DNA from: Lonicera japonica | Taxonomy: Eukaryota > Streptophyta > Magnoliopsida > Dipsacales > Caprifoliaceae | NCBI GenBank assembly: GCA_021464415.1 | Contig: CM038469.1 | Coordinates: 9,526,501-9,590,500 of the forward strand | Length of the DNA stretch: 64,000 nucleotides | Direction: 5' to 3' | Part shown: piece after piece, positions 35,421 through 47,102 of the stretch | How positions within the stretch are numbered: position 1 is the stretch's first letter | Layout of the letters: each line of letters starts with the position of its first letter | Program-made: the position numbers and the translations under genes | The notes under the pieces: model-generated | Seen by the model: only the letters and a program-made list of their open reading frames with translations | The model's database searches: none | Told to the model about the DNA's origin: nothing

Positions 35421-38400
35421 TTATATTAGCCAGATGTACAACATGTCACTGGAATCCAAAAAGTCGAGGATATGAGAATCATTCCAATATATATATGGAT
35501 TCAAGTATGTGGAAACACACCGTCGCAGAATCGCTTCAGGATTATATGGAAACAAATTCTTCTGATGTAAATTATCCAGAGAATGTTTCAGTGAAAGCAA
35601 ACAATCCACGGCCTTATTGAATGGTAGCTTACTAGTACTATGGTGCTTGTCACGATATATATGCTCACTCTTACATTCCTTTTCAAGTAAAAGAGGAATT
35701 CCGTCACTGTTCTCACATGTAGAAAGTAGATTTCCCTGAAAATTCACACCATCCACCACAAATTTTCTTTTCTTCAAAGATGATTGATTTGAAGTGTTCC
35801 CGCCCAATGAAAAATCCATAAATAAGTCCCATGAATCACCAATTGCACGCAGGCACCTAAAAAAGAATATAAAAAATAAAAATAAAATGCAAGGTGCCAT
35901 AAGAATTCTGTAAAAATCGCTAGTGAATTAAAACGGTGAGGGAATAAGAAAGAAACTAAAAAGGCTAGAACATACTTCAACAGATATTCAGCAGAGCTGG
36001 CTCCTGTATCTTTGGAGATGAGGTAATCCAGAAGAACTTGGTGATCATAGCTTAGCTGTATACAAAACAGAGGTAAAAACATAATGCTATTATATCACAT
36101 AATTTCTCCAAATTGAACACCATAGAAGAAAAATTAACGCTGAATGTCTATCAATGAACCAAGTAGATGCTCGAGGTTGGCAACTTTTATTTGGTCCCTT
36201 TCTATAAACTTGTTGAACTTACCTCAGCAAGAAAAAGATGGAATAGGCGTATAGGATGGAAAAGGTTTGACAAAAGAGAAAGTGCATCATCCTTCACCGC
36301 CTGAGAAGTCCTTTTCCCTTTGCAAACCCTATACGTAAACCCAGAAAAAAATAAAGAACATCCCAACGAGTACTTACATTACACGCTAAAAAAGAAGACT
36401 TTTATGGTCTATTACTCCATTTGATAAAAAAGAAAAAAAAAGTTGGGAAAAAGATTGAAAACACTAGTAATTTTATGAGAAGTCAAAAAAAGAGATGAGT
36501 GATTTGGTTAGATGTGTCGCTACAATTTCACTTATTCCATGGAATGCAATTCTTTGGAGATGGGTAAGAAAACTTTTCCGTGAAAATAGAAAAAAAGATG
36601 GAGAACAATGTTCTGCCACATTTTCACTTTTCCATTGAATACAATCTTTGGGAGATGGGTAAGAAAACTTTTCCATAAAAATAGAGAAAAAGATGGAGAA
36701 CATCTTACCAAATCATTCATCTCTTTTTCCAACTTCTCATATATTTACTTGTGCTCTCAATAAATTTTCAAATTTTTTTTTTGAACGGACAATCAAATAA
36801 TTGTGTTGCTTACTGTTGATCGGAGCAAAACGGCACACAAAACAGTTGCAAGAGCACTTTAAACAGGATGTCATCCTAAAATTTAAAAGGATATGCTAAG
36901 TTAGGACATAAAAAGACTTAATGATGACCAAAGTTGTAATAAGGAACAATAAGTCGTCTCAAGATCTATTTGATAAAAAGTTTGAAAATGTCTGGAAACA
37001 CTTCTAGTTTTTATGAGAAGTTCGAAAGAAAGATAGCGATCCTCATTTTCCATGGAACAATATTACCCACCACCCAAAGAATTTGATTCCATGAAAAAAC
37101 CAAAAATGAATAGAACATCTCACCAAATCACACATCTATTTTTCCAACTTCTCATAAAAATTAGTAGAATTTTCAATCATTTCCGATTTTTTATTTTATT
37201 TTTATCATAGACCCTAAGGCCTAACCTATCTCATGGTTCAGAAAATTTCAAACCAGCTTCCCAAGGAGAAAAATACAACCTCATGCATATACAGCTTGAG
37301 GAAGGATAAGGCAAAGCCGGTGCATTTTTCAGAATACATCTCGTGATCCACAAATATATCAACAGGGAGATGCCTTTGAAGCCACTGGCAAAGCTCTGAC
37401 AAACCTTCATTTCTACTACAGCACCTAGGGGTATTTTGGTCAAAGACCAAGCAAGAATGAAGATTTTCACACACACAGGGCTCTATGTTGTCTCTCAGGT
37501 TGACCAAGCTAGATGAACACCTCAGAAAAAGGAAAATAACCAGCCTCTGCAAATGGCAAGAAGACATGCTTTTGTTTTGTGCATCACATAAGCTTGCCAA
37601 AAATGGGGAACCTTCTAGACAGTCGTCCTGATCAGGCTCCAGTTGAGTTATAGGTTCCGATATAAGATCTTCAAAGTATTTGTGGATGAGATGTAACCAT
37701 GAAACAAGAGTTGAATGATCCAAATGAGTTTGAAAACTTAGCCGGATCATTAACATCTGCAAATTATATTCTTATCAGTGCAATTATAGTGTAACTATAA
37801 ATGATTTATATGCCTAGCATAAGAACAATATTACATATACTCATATTTCTACCTAATTATTAATAAAAGTACTAACAAGAAGGAAACTGAAGTAGATACA
37901 TACCAAAACCTTGTGTCTGAAGAAGTTAGAGATGCACGAGTTTCTAAAATCCCTTTGGTCGGCAATGCACCAGTCTAAAACTTTAGGAAAAATTTTGCTG
38001 ATTTCACAAACAACTGGATACTTATCTAGACAACCAGCTGCAGCCTCAGCAGAACCACTATGTCCAACCAAAGAACAGAAGAACTGAACAAGATTTCCCC
38101 AAAACATAAATATTGACTTTGATTGCCCAACACTAAAGTAAAGTGAAGACTCCCCAGTGGAGCTCCTCAAAGACTCAAAACTCTGATCAACATGAATCCC
38201 ATTCAATCGATCCCATGGAACATTTAGAAGGCAAGTATTGATAGAATCTAAATAGATTTCAAAAAGTTGATCATCATATTCCTGCTTTAGATATTTCAGT
38301 AAATTGCGTAATACTCGGACAATAGCAGCCACAGAAAACCAATTTGCATATTTCAGTTTCGCCTTTAAGGCTATAGAATCCTGTAATGAATCATAATCCA

Positions 38401-40117
38401 AACCCTTAGCTCCAGTTGGGGGATCCCATGAAGATGACAGAGAGTTGTAAATAGCCAGTTCCAAGCAAAGACATAGAGAACGCATAAATTTATCCCAATT
38501 ACTCCCCTGCAGAAAAATAAAATGCGTTGAGAAGAAGAACCAATAAGGGATGTGGCATATGTGCCTTCAATGCAGCTAATTCTCACATACTGATGCAGCA
38601 ACAAACTCTGAAATGGCCCCAAGAATGTTTCCAGCCAAATGTTGAACAAATCCACTCTCAATTGCTAGCAAAAATATCTGCAGCAAAAACAACACATCTT
38701 AAAAATAATAAACAAAAGGTTATATTTGGTAATGAAGGCCCTATCTACACTACACTATTTCACGTTTCTTCTCCCCTCGGATCAATAATGAGATCCATGA
38801 TATGAACTTTTTTTTTCTGGATTATTCACATAAACGTTGGCATGGTCCACTAAAATTCTTTGGGAAAAAACAACATATATAGTACAAACTTTCCTTACAC
38901 TAAATCTAATATTCTATCAATGTATCTCCTAAACTTGTACATAATGCATGTGATTATGTAGGCCAAACTTATTCAAAGTATGCCAGATTGTGTGCCATTA
39001 TGAAAGGCAATTATTCAGGCTGCGTATGTAATTCTAGGCATTAATTCTACACAATCATATCACCAAAAACCATTCTTTTCAAGATTATGTTATGAAGAAC
39101 ATACCAAATCACCTATGATCTTAGTTAAACAACAATGTTCAGAATGTGACATCAACACAACCGAACATTCTCTGCTTCCATTAGGTTTTGCTACCGCCTC
39201 CTGTTAAAAAAACATAAAAAATTCTTGTAATCTAATTAATTAACAACAGTTTTAGGGTAACATATATATCTAACATAAAAAAATTGACATATATATATAG
39301 TGTCTACAACATGTATTGGTTTGAATGTGGGTTCCATATCAAATTCATTCTTGTCAAAATCTATTCCAATCAGATTGTAATAAGTAATTCTAGAGCGACC
39401 CGGTATTGAGACTCGAGGAAGTGACTCAATTGACTAATAAATTAATGACACATCATCTGAGTCACATTTTTGAGTCTAAGTTCCTCTAGAATTATTGGTG
39501 TGTAATCTACATTTCTTTTCTATGATCTAATATCTCCATTGTAGAAATCTATGTGACATGGCAGAATTAATTGGTTGTAGAAATTACCATTGGATCTGCA
39601 AATATATTGCCACACGTAGGAGAAATGCAAAAATTTGTGGCCTCCAGATTGATGTGTCAGAGTGCAAAATAACTCATTTATTATCACAAGGAAATCCAAG
39701 AAAAAGGAATAGCGAGGGAGAGAAAGAGAGAAACTGACATTGTCGGAATCATCATCTAATGCATTAGTCCACAGCCTTATTTGTCTCAAAACCTGAAATA
39801 CTGAATTACTAAAATTAGGGTTTTGCATTAATAAAGCACAACCAGTAACTATAGAGCGGGAGTAGAATAACCTGAGAGAGAGCGATTAAGAGTTGCTTCT
39901 CTTTTTCTTTAGTTAAAGGAAAAAGTACTTGCTCCTACAGATATTAACAGTACAGAGTGAAATGTAACTGAGAAGAGAAAGATTGAGAGTGGTAATAACA
40001 GCAGCAAAATGAAAAGAGTAATGAGAAAAGAGGAGTATTGATTGAACTGACTGTGTACGGACGGACAGAGTCGTCGATCAGAGAGCAGATCGACGAGTGT
40101 TCTCGCCGGCGATTCAT
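35421..40117 (-). CDS. Lines-like protein (LINES_N/LINES_C family), 11 exons
   Basis: My model, in order: 40117-40052, 39934-39872, 39792-39739, 39200-39105, 38677-38591, 38506-37904, 37756-37280, 36875-36814, 36328-36223, 36055-35976, 35856-35421. All introns are GT-AG, every phase joins, and the sum is 2130 nt (709 aa). Recognition rests on VQHLAGNILGAISEFVAAS, HLPVDIFVDHEMYSEKC, LSYDHQVLLDYLISKDTGAS and LFPYNPEAILRR, which read like plant homologues of Drosophila Lines and animal LINS1. The animal proteins act in developmental signalling; the plant role is unknown. The start ATG at 40117 follows a G/C-richer 5' part. MITEs occupy introns 7 and 8. The gene identity comes from memory of the family and is fairly likely, while the exon structure is strongly supported by frame. 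Confidence 0.78.
36404..36790. mobile_element. MITE in intron 8 of the Lines-like gene, with internal tandem repeat
   Basis: Near the left end AATTTTATGAGAAGTCAAAA reads against TTTTTCCAACTTCTCATATA near the right end, forming an imperfect inverted repeat. A roughly 96-bp internal unit (GGAGATGGGTAAGAAAACTT...) is present twice, at about 36554 and 36650. It is related to 36957-37217 and 51028-51262. Exact ends uncertain. Confidence 0.6.
36957..37217. mobile_element. MITE in intron 7 of the Lines-like gene
   Basis: Left part GATCTATTTGATAAAAAG ... TTTTTATGAGAAGTTCG pairs with the right part CAACTTCTCATAAAAA ... TTTATCATAGACCC. No ORF. Same family as the copies at 36404-36790 and 51028-51262. 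Confidence 0.65.
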
Positions 40118-40393
40118 CTTCCGGTGGTCGTAGGGAAATGCTGTAAAATCGTTTTTGGTGTTCACCGCCAATGTTTTTGTTGAGTTACAACGAATTATAA
40201 ACTTTTTTTAATTTTTTTTTTTTCACTTTGGGCCCTTCGAAAATTTGACAATTAACACCAATAACCGATTTAGTTGCGAGGTTGTGGACTTAGTTGTATA
40301 TTTACTTAATTTTCAAGGACATGTGCCATCTAGAAATAAATAATTTAATTTTTTTTTATAAAGGTAACACTACATTTTCTAGAGGCAAAAAGT

Positions 40394-42830
40394 TTAAGAG
40401 AGTGCATTCAATTTAAATTTTATAGGATTTTTTTGGATTTAAAAAGTCTATGGATATTTAGGAGGGTATATTTAATTGAGATTTTAAAACATTGTTTATG
40501 GATAATTTAGTCCAGTGAATTTTAAAAGACTATTTAAGAATGTAATGTCTTATAAGATTTTTTTAAAAGATTTTTTATACTCAAGATTTTTTATGTTTGG
40601 ATTTTAAAGATTATATCATTAGAATTTATAAGATTTGAAAGGAGCACATGGATTTTTTATACTCAAGACTTTTTATGTTTGGATTTTATGATAAGTAATG
40701 TTTGGTTCAATGATGCACAAATTCTCCGGCATCAGCCTCTACAATCCAAGCTTTCCAAATGACGGTGGAATTTTTCCTTACCAAAGGTTCTATAAAACCC
40801 GCTACCATTTCTTAATAAAAGAAACGAAAAAAAAGTTAATAAACATTATGATTCTTGTGAAAGGCAGAGAGTGCCGATTTTGGTGTTTATGCCCATCAAT
40901 GAAATTTATTTAAAATATCAATAAAATTATGTTAGCAATCTTTAAAATGGAGTTCAATTGAAGGGCCCCACACTTCAATGGCAAGAAGGTACTAAAGGGA
41001 AAAAATAAATTGAAATATATAAAAATAGTTCAAATCTCAAAGAATATGAAAATGTACACATACATACATACATATATGTATATATATATATATAAAGAGA
41101 GAGATGATATATACATACCCACCTCATAAACATAAGCATTAGTGAAGTTGAGAAGAGAAATGGGTGAAAGGAAGAGGTAAATGTAGAGATGAGAGATGAG
41201 AGAATTGATAAATCTCTGGCATAAAACAAAAGTCTCACGATAAAAGTCTCATGGGTTAGGGTGGGATTCTTTATCGGGTTTGGTATTTATACTTTCCACT
41301 AAAAAGTCACACAAATTCCTAATTTTAAAAAAATCCATTGAAATTGGCAAGTTTTTGAATACCAAAAGACTTTTTGTTACTTGTTTAAAGTCTTGATTGA
41401 ATACCACTAAATTTGGACACACTATTTAAAATATTCAAATAGTCCTGATTTAATACCACAAGACTTATTTAGATTATTTAAAAATATTAATTGAATACCA
41501 CAAGACTTATTTATCCCAAAATAGTCTTTTAAAATCCTAATTGAATACACCCCCTTAATTGAAATTTTAAAAAGTTTTTTAAAATCTTATGGTATTCAAT
41601 TAGAATTTTAAAAAGTCTTTTAAAATCTTGTGGTATTCAATTAGGATTATTTTAACTCAATAAATTTTGAAGGATTTTATAAGTTGATAGATTTTGATGG
41701 ATTTAGGAATATTTTTATGAATAACAAATCCATTTACAAATCTTCTCTTCAAGTGAAAGATTTCATATGAATTTATTTTTCATCTTTCTCCCAACCCTAG
41801 GCATTATTTCTTCTTATCTCTATAATCTATTAAATCCTTCCACTCCATTATCTATATCTAAAACCTCTTATTTTTCCAAATTCTATGTATTATTTTTTCT
41901 TCGTCTCTATAATCTATTTAAATCTCTCTAATTCATTCACTCTATCTAATAAATCCTATTTTTTAAATTTAGATGCGGTTACTTTCAAAGTTTTAATTAT
42001 CCAATTAGTCATATTCTTCTGAAACTATAGAGATGTCGCCCTTTTTATTTTTTCTCCCATTTTATGAATTTTTTTAGATAGAAAATGAAAATCGAATAGA
42101 AATGGCAAAAAAAAAAAAACCAATCCATTAGGTTTTTAGATTCGATCAAAACCGTTTGCGGCGGATTTATAATTTGCTTATTACTTTAAAGTTGTAATTA
42201 AAATTCTTTTATTATTTATCCTTTGATTTTTTTATTATAACTAGTTTTTATGCACTTGACTACAGTGCTTGACAAATGTCATTAAGTCCATTAATGAATA
42301 TGTATATACTAAGAATTGAATAATTAATATGAAATAAAAATAATAACATATAAACAAAATATAGTATCAAGTGTAAAATCCAATTAATGATTATAAAAAA
42401 AATCATAAAAATTTGTCATCATGAATTTTTTTAGTAAATAGGTGATCATAAAATAATGAGAATGTAAATCAAAAGGACAACAATGAGAATGAAGAGGGTT
42501 ATGATAATCATAATGCTGTTTGAATAGAGTAGTATGAATTTTTATAATATATTTTATTAATTGTCTTTACATTTTTGATAATGTTACTTTAAACTCATAA
42601 TTAATTTATTTTATTGTTTGTCTTTTTATTTTTTATTTTTTTTTGATGGACTTATTAAAATTTGCAGAAATTCACCGATTTATTAAAATCTGCATAAATC
42701 CAAAAGAATCCATGCATTAAAATATGTCATATTCTATAAAGATTTAAAACAATTCATGAACTTAACAGAATCCACGGATTTTAAAAAGTCAGTTAAAATC
42801 TTTTAAAATCTGAATTGAATACACCCCCCA
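40394..42830. mobile_element. Nest of TIR elements
   Basis: The outer ends AGAGAGTGCATTCAATTTAAATTTTATAGG and, reversed, GGGGGGTGTATTCAATTCAG pair imperfectly. A second set, GGAGGGTATATTTAATTGAG at about 40460 and AATTGAATACACCCCC at about 41550, lies inside. Copies of GGTATTCAATTAG-type sequence recur around 41290-41660. No transposase frame was seen. The segment separates the divergent Lines-like and PPR genes. Confidence 0.55.
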
Positions 42831-42855
42831 ATATTCCATTGTGTACCTTATCATC

Positions 42856-43400
42856 AGTGGTGTAGTCAAGAAATATAATTAGTGGGATTGTTAAATTATG
42901 GATTGAAATATGATTAGTGGGGTCATTAAATTATGTATCAAAATATGATTAGTGGAATCACCAAATAATGTATTGCCAAATTTCATACTAATTATAATGA
43001 TTAAATTATCAATAAAAAATAAGGAGAATGAACAATTATATTTGACCCAAAAAAATACAATCCAATAACTAGTGTAAATGAATCTTCTATTACTCATAAC
43101 TTTCATGTAGACTCTGATATTGAAGTGTATATTTGTGGTCAAAACGCATTTATGATACAATTTTTTAGCTAAATAGCATTTTTTTATGAAAAATATTTTT
43201 AAGCCACACTTTTCATATTAATTTTTTTTTTTTTTTTAATTTGATCCATCACTAACTACTTTTTTTTTTTTATTTAAGTGGTGTCAACTAATGAATTAAT
43301 ACACCAATTTAAATTTATCTAAAATTTACCCTATTTAACTATTTATCCTAAATTTTAGGTGCGGTCATTGGACCCATAAAGTTGGGCATGGCCACACCCT
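42856..43400. mobile_element. Possible small TIR element
   Basis: AGTGGTGTAGTCAAG at the left and, reversed, GGGTGTGGCCATGCC at the right are weak inverted repeats resembling the GGCGTAGCCA ends of the element at 3381-3939. The interior is AT-rich and has the repeated phrase AAATATGATTAGTGG. Low confidence. Confidence 0.35.
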
Positions 43401-43903
43401 GCTTATCAAAAAAAAACAAAAGATTCTAACAAATTGGTATTAGTTGTATAAAATTGTAGTTTAGAAATACATATTTTATTTTGACGACGAGTCAGTAATT
43501 TTTTTTATTATTTTCAAGCTAATATGTTAGAAATATTCAATATATGGCATGTTGTATTTATGTTTTTAGAAATTTCTTTTTCTTAATACATGCAATTGAT
43601 AAACTTGAATAAGTCACTGACAAAACAAAATGCAGTAAGCAGCGAACTCATAATGCGATATTTGAAAACATCCTTAGTAACTGCAGGTCCATTATTAGGA
43701 ATCTTGTTTTCATAATTTCACCATTACAAATTTACCATTAGAGAGAATTTGTAACCGAATCGTAAACAATAGAATTCAAAGTATTAACAAGAACGGAGTG
43801 GAATTACTCTTAACTACTAAAAATTACTTTTATTTTTTCATGTTAAATCACCTCTAAATAAGTTTACCCCTCCCCAAAAAAAAAAAAAAACACGCAGACT
43901 CCG

Positions 43904-43997
43904 GATATTTCTCTTTTAAAGGAGTCTCATGTTCAAAGTAGTGAGTTTTGAATATTTCTCTTTTAAAGGAGTCTCATGTTCAAAGTAGTGAGTTTTG
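43904..43997 (+). repeat. 47-bp tandem duplication just upstream of the PPR start
   Basis: The unit ATATTTCTCTTTTAAAGGAG plus TCTCATGTTCAAAGTAGTGAGTTTT occurs twice with a period of 47 bases and almost no differences. The second copy ends about 37 bases before the ATG at 44034. It probably lies in the 5' UTR or core promoter, so it could affect transcription or the leader; no such effect can be seen. Confidence 0.85.
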
Positions 43998-44033
43998 GCG
44001 CGTAGGTTGGACAACGACCAACAGTATATTTCT

Positions 44034-46133
44034 ATGCCATCATCACAAGAAGCTTCTTCCTTAGCAACACTCCTCATTCAGAAATGCACCTGCACAACCA
44101 CACTCAAGAAAGCGCGTCAACTGCACGCCCGCATCCTCACCTCCACGCCCAGCACTCCACAATCACCATACCTGAACAACAACATCATCTCCATGTATGT
44201 TCGTTGCGGTTACCTCGGCGACGCCCATCTTGTGTTCGACAAAATGCCTCAAAGAAACATTGTTTCTTATAATGCTCTCATCGCAGCCTCGTCTCGCTCC
44301 TGTTCGGATGCCCATTTGGCCTTCAAACTACTTGCTCGGGTGCAAATTGAATGCCTCAGACCCAATGGGTTGACCTTCACCAGCCTATTGCAAGCATCGT
44401 CTTGTCTTCAAGATCACTTATTAGGCTCTTCTCTTCATACACAGAGTATGAAGTTTGGTTTCTTGGACGATATCTGTGTTCAAACTTCTCTACTTGGAAT
44501 GTACTCAAATTGTGGGGATTTGAAATGTGCAATGGAAGTTTTTAACAGTATGGGATATAAAGATGCGATGGCTTGGAATTCTTTAATATTTGGGTATATG
44601 AAAAACGAGAAGATTGTTGAAGGTCTTCATCTTTTCAGTAGAATGAGAAATGGGGATATTCCTACTCAATTTACATATTCAATGGTATTGAATGCTTGTA
44701 GCAGATTGGGAGATAAAGATAATGGGCAACTCATCCATGCCCAAGTGATTGTTTCTGGCATAACCACTGATTTGCCTTTACAAAATGCGCTGCTTGATAT
44801 GTACTGCAGTTGTGGGGACGCACAAACAGCTTTTAGAATTTTTAGTATGATTAAGAACCCTGATTTAATTTCGTGGAATTCAATGATCGCCGGGTACTTG
44901 GATAATGGAGATGGAGAAAAGGCCATGAATGTGTTTATCCAATTTTCAAGAACCTCTTTTGCCAAACCAGATGAATATACTTTTGCATCGGTAATTTCTG
45001 CAACGGGCACATTCCCAGCTTCAGATTATGGAAGACCACTACATGCACAAGTTAATAAAGTAGGATTAGAAATGAGTGTCTATGTAGGAAGCACGCTAAT
45101 ATCTATGTACTTCAACAATGGCGAAGCTGGCTCTGCTCAAAAGATTTTTAGCTTTATAATCAAAAAGGATGTTATTCTATGGACCGAGATGATCACTGGT
45201 TATTCTAGAACGGGTAATGGAGAGAATGCTATTGAGTGTTTTCATAAAATGTCACAAGAAGGCCTTAAGATCGATAGCTTTAGTCTGAGTATTGCTTTAA
45301 GTGCGTGTGCTGATCTTGCAACTCTGAGACAAGGGGAGATAATTCATTGTCAAGTAATAAAAACAGGACATGATGTCGAAATGAATGTTTGCGGGAGTTT
45401 AATAGATATGTATGCCAAAATCGGTGACCTTCAAACAGCTGAATCGATACTTTATCAAGTGAAAAACCCGGATTTGAGGTGCTGGAACTCGATGCTCGGT
45501 GGATATGGTCACCATGGGAAAGCAGAGGAGGCGTTTAAAGTGTTTGATGAAATGCTAAAGCGAGGCCTAAAATCAGATCAAGGAACATTTATTTCTCTTC
45601 TTGCTGCTTGTAGCCATTGTGGGTTGATCAATAAAGGGAAGTTCTTGTGGACTTATATGAAGGAAAACGGCTTGAAACCGGGGCCTAAGCACTATTCTTG
45701 TATGGTGAGTTTGTTGAGCAGAGCCGGGTTGTTAAATGAAGCTGAGGAAATGATTGAACAATCGCCTTTTAGTGGCGATTATGTGGATTTATGGAGAACA
45801 CTGCTAAGTTCGTGTGTTAGTTGTGGGAATTTGAATATTGGGTTACGTGTTGCTGAGCAAATCTTGAAGATAGATGGAGAAGATAGCGCAACGAATATAT
45901 TGCTTACAAATCTTTATGCTGCTGTAGGGAGATGGGATTGTGTGGCTGAGATGAGGAGAAAGATTAGAGGATCCACGGTGGAGAGAGATCCTGCTGTTAG
46001 CAAAATTGAGGTCGCAAAAGGAATACATGCATTTTCTTCTGGTGATCGGTCACATTTGTGGGTTGAGGAAATGGAAGCCGAATTGTATAGATTGAGAGGG
46101 AATTTGATGTTATTAGAAACAGATGAAATTTGA
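44034..46133 (+). CDS. Pentatricopeptide repeat protein, PLS class, E subgroup, intronless
   Basis: The open frame could be read from a TTG at 43995, but the first ATG is at 44034, giving 699 residues. Repeated PPR units run through most of the protein (e.g. SMYVRCGYLGDAHLVFDKMP, LDMYCSCGDAQTAFRIF, IDMYAKIGDLQTAESILYQV), with P-, L- and S-type spacing. The C-terminus has E1/E2-type sequence: LWRTLLSSCVSCGNL, NLYAAVGRWDCVAEMRRKI, IEVAKGIHAFSSGDRSH. No DYW domain follows. E-class PPR proteins bind organellar RNA and usually recruit a DYW partner for C-to-U editing. It resembles the product of Arabidopsis At3g50420 as I remember it. A transit peptide is not evident at this start. Confidence 0.95.
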   Translation: MPSSQEASSLATLLIQKCTCTTTLKKARQLHARILTSTPSTPQSPYLNNNIISMYVRCGYLGDAHLVFDKMPQRNIVSYNALIAASSRSCSDAHLAFKLLARVQIECLRPNGLTFTSLLQASSCLQDHLLGSSLHTQSMKFGFLDDICVQTSLLGMYSNCGDLKCAMEVFNSMGYKDAMAWNSLIFGYMKNEKIVEGLHLFSRMRNGDIPTQFTYSMVLNACSRLGDKDNGQLIHAQVIVSGITTDLPLQNALLDMYCSCGDAQTAFRIFSMIKNPDLISWNSMIAGYLDNGDGEKAMNVFIQFSRTSFAKPDEYTFASVISATGTFPASDYGRPLHAQVNKVGLEMSVYVGSTLISMYFNNGEAGSAQKIFSFIIKKDVILWTEMITGYSRTGNGENAIECFHKMSQEGLKIDSFSLSIALSACADLATLRQGEIIHCQVIKTGHDVEMNVCGSLIDMYAKIGDLQTAESILYQVKNPDLRCWNSMLGGYGHHGKAEEAFKVFDEMLKRGLKSDQGTFISLLAACSHCGLINKGKFLWTYMKENGLKPGPKHYSCMVSLLSRAGLLNEAEEMIEQSPFSGDYVDLWRTLLSSCVSCGNLNIGLRVAEQILKIDGEDSATNILLTNLYAAVGRWDCVAEMRRKIRGSTVERDPAVSKIEVAKGIHAFSSGDRSHLWVEEMEAELYRLRGNLMLLETDEI

Positions 46134-47102
46134 AGGGCCCGTTTGGTTCAATGGAGAATATAGAGGTATGCGAGGAGCTTTATAATTACCATTGCATTCC
46201 AATATTCCATGGTACTATGTTTCGTTGATGGCCGAAAATTGTTGTAAAGATGGAGCATGTTAAAAAAACAATCTGAAATTAATTCTAACTAAATCACCTT
46301 AGTGTCGTCCCCATATTGGTTTGCAAGGAAATTGACCATCTATTTAATCGGAGTCATAAATTCAAAGAGAATGACTCACTCCATGTTAATTTGCACATTT
46401 TGATGTAAACCATTTGTACACCAAACCATAGCGCAGCGCTATCAGAAAAATAGCCATAGAACAATTACTTTCATGAAAAAATTTCAATGCCAAAAGTAAT
46501 TTACATTGTATCGGGCTTTCAACAAACAAAACACCAAACCGAAACACAGCTTTAATAAGAAATCACCAAAGAGTCCAGTTTGAGTTTAGCATTTTATTTA
46601 AGAGTATACTAATTTAGACATAATTAATAGTCGATGCAAGATTTGGTTCAGTTCTAAACTAAAAAAATGTTCTTAATTTCAGACATCTAAAAAAGGAACC
46701 AGGGAGAAACTCCAATTTGAATCGGGTGAAATTAGTTCATATGATTTCTCTAATAAGGAAATGTAAAAATCTATAAACCGATAAAATCTAATAGAGGGTT
46801 GTACTTTACAAATGTTACATCAACATGAATCTCGGATCATATCTCCGCAGCATTACAGATTCAGAAGGAAATAAATAAATTGAACACAGCACTTGAAACA
46901 TGAATGGAATCAAACTTCCTTCTGTAATTCAGTTAAATTTTGGAAGCAAGCAAAATGCAGAACAAAGCAGCTTGAATACAAGTTCACATGGAGAGCAAAG
47001 AGCCGATGCTAAATGCCGATGAGATAAATAACTTATTCAGATACTGAAACAATTGAGCATTTTAAATTAAGCATCCATTTTCTTGAGTTCAATGCATGGC
47101 AC
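46134..47102. other. Intergenic between PPR and NUP58
   Basis: Starts three bases after the PPR stop with GGGCCCGTTTGGTTCAATGG, a typical plant TIR-like end, but no matching right end was found. 3' UTRs of the two convergent genes must lie here. No other feature. Confidence 0.45.

Noticed and set aside
35774..36082. 102-residue frame running from Lines exon 10 into the next intron
   Set aside because: Reads through a good GT donor at 35974-35975 and a different frame follows in exon 11. The spliced model keeps the family motifs.
44666..45010. 114-residue minus-strand frame
   Set aside because: Antisense to the PPR gene.
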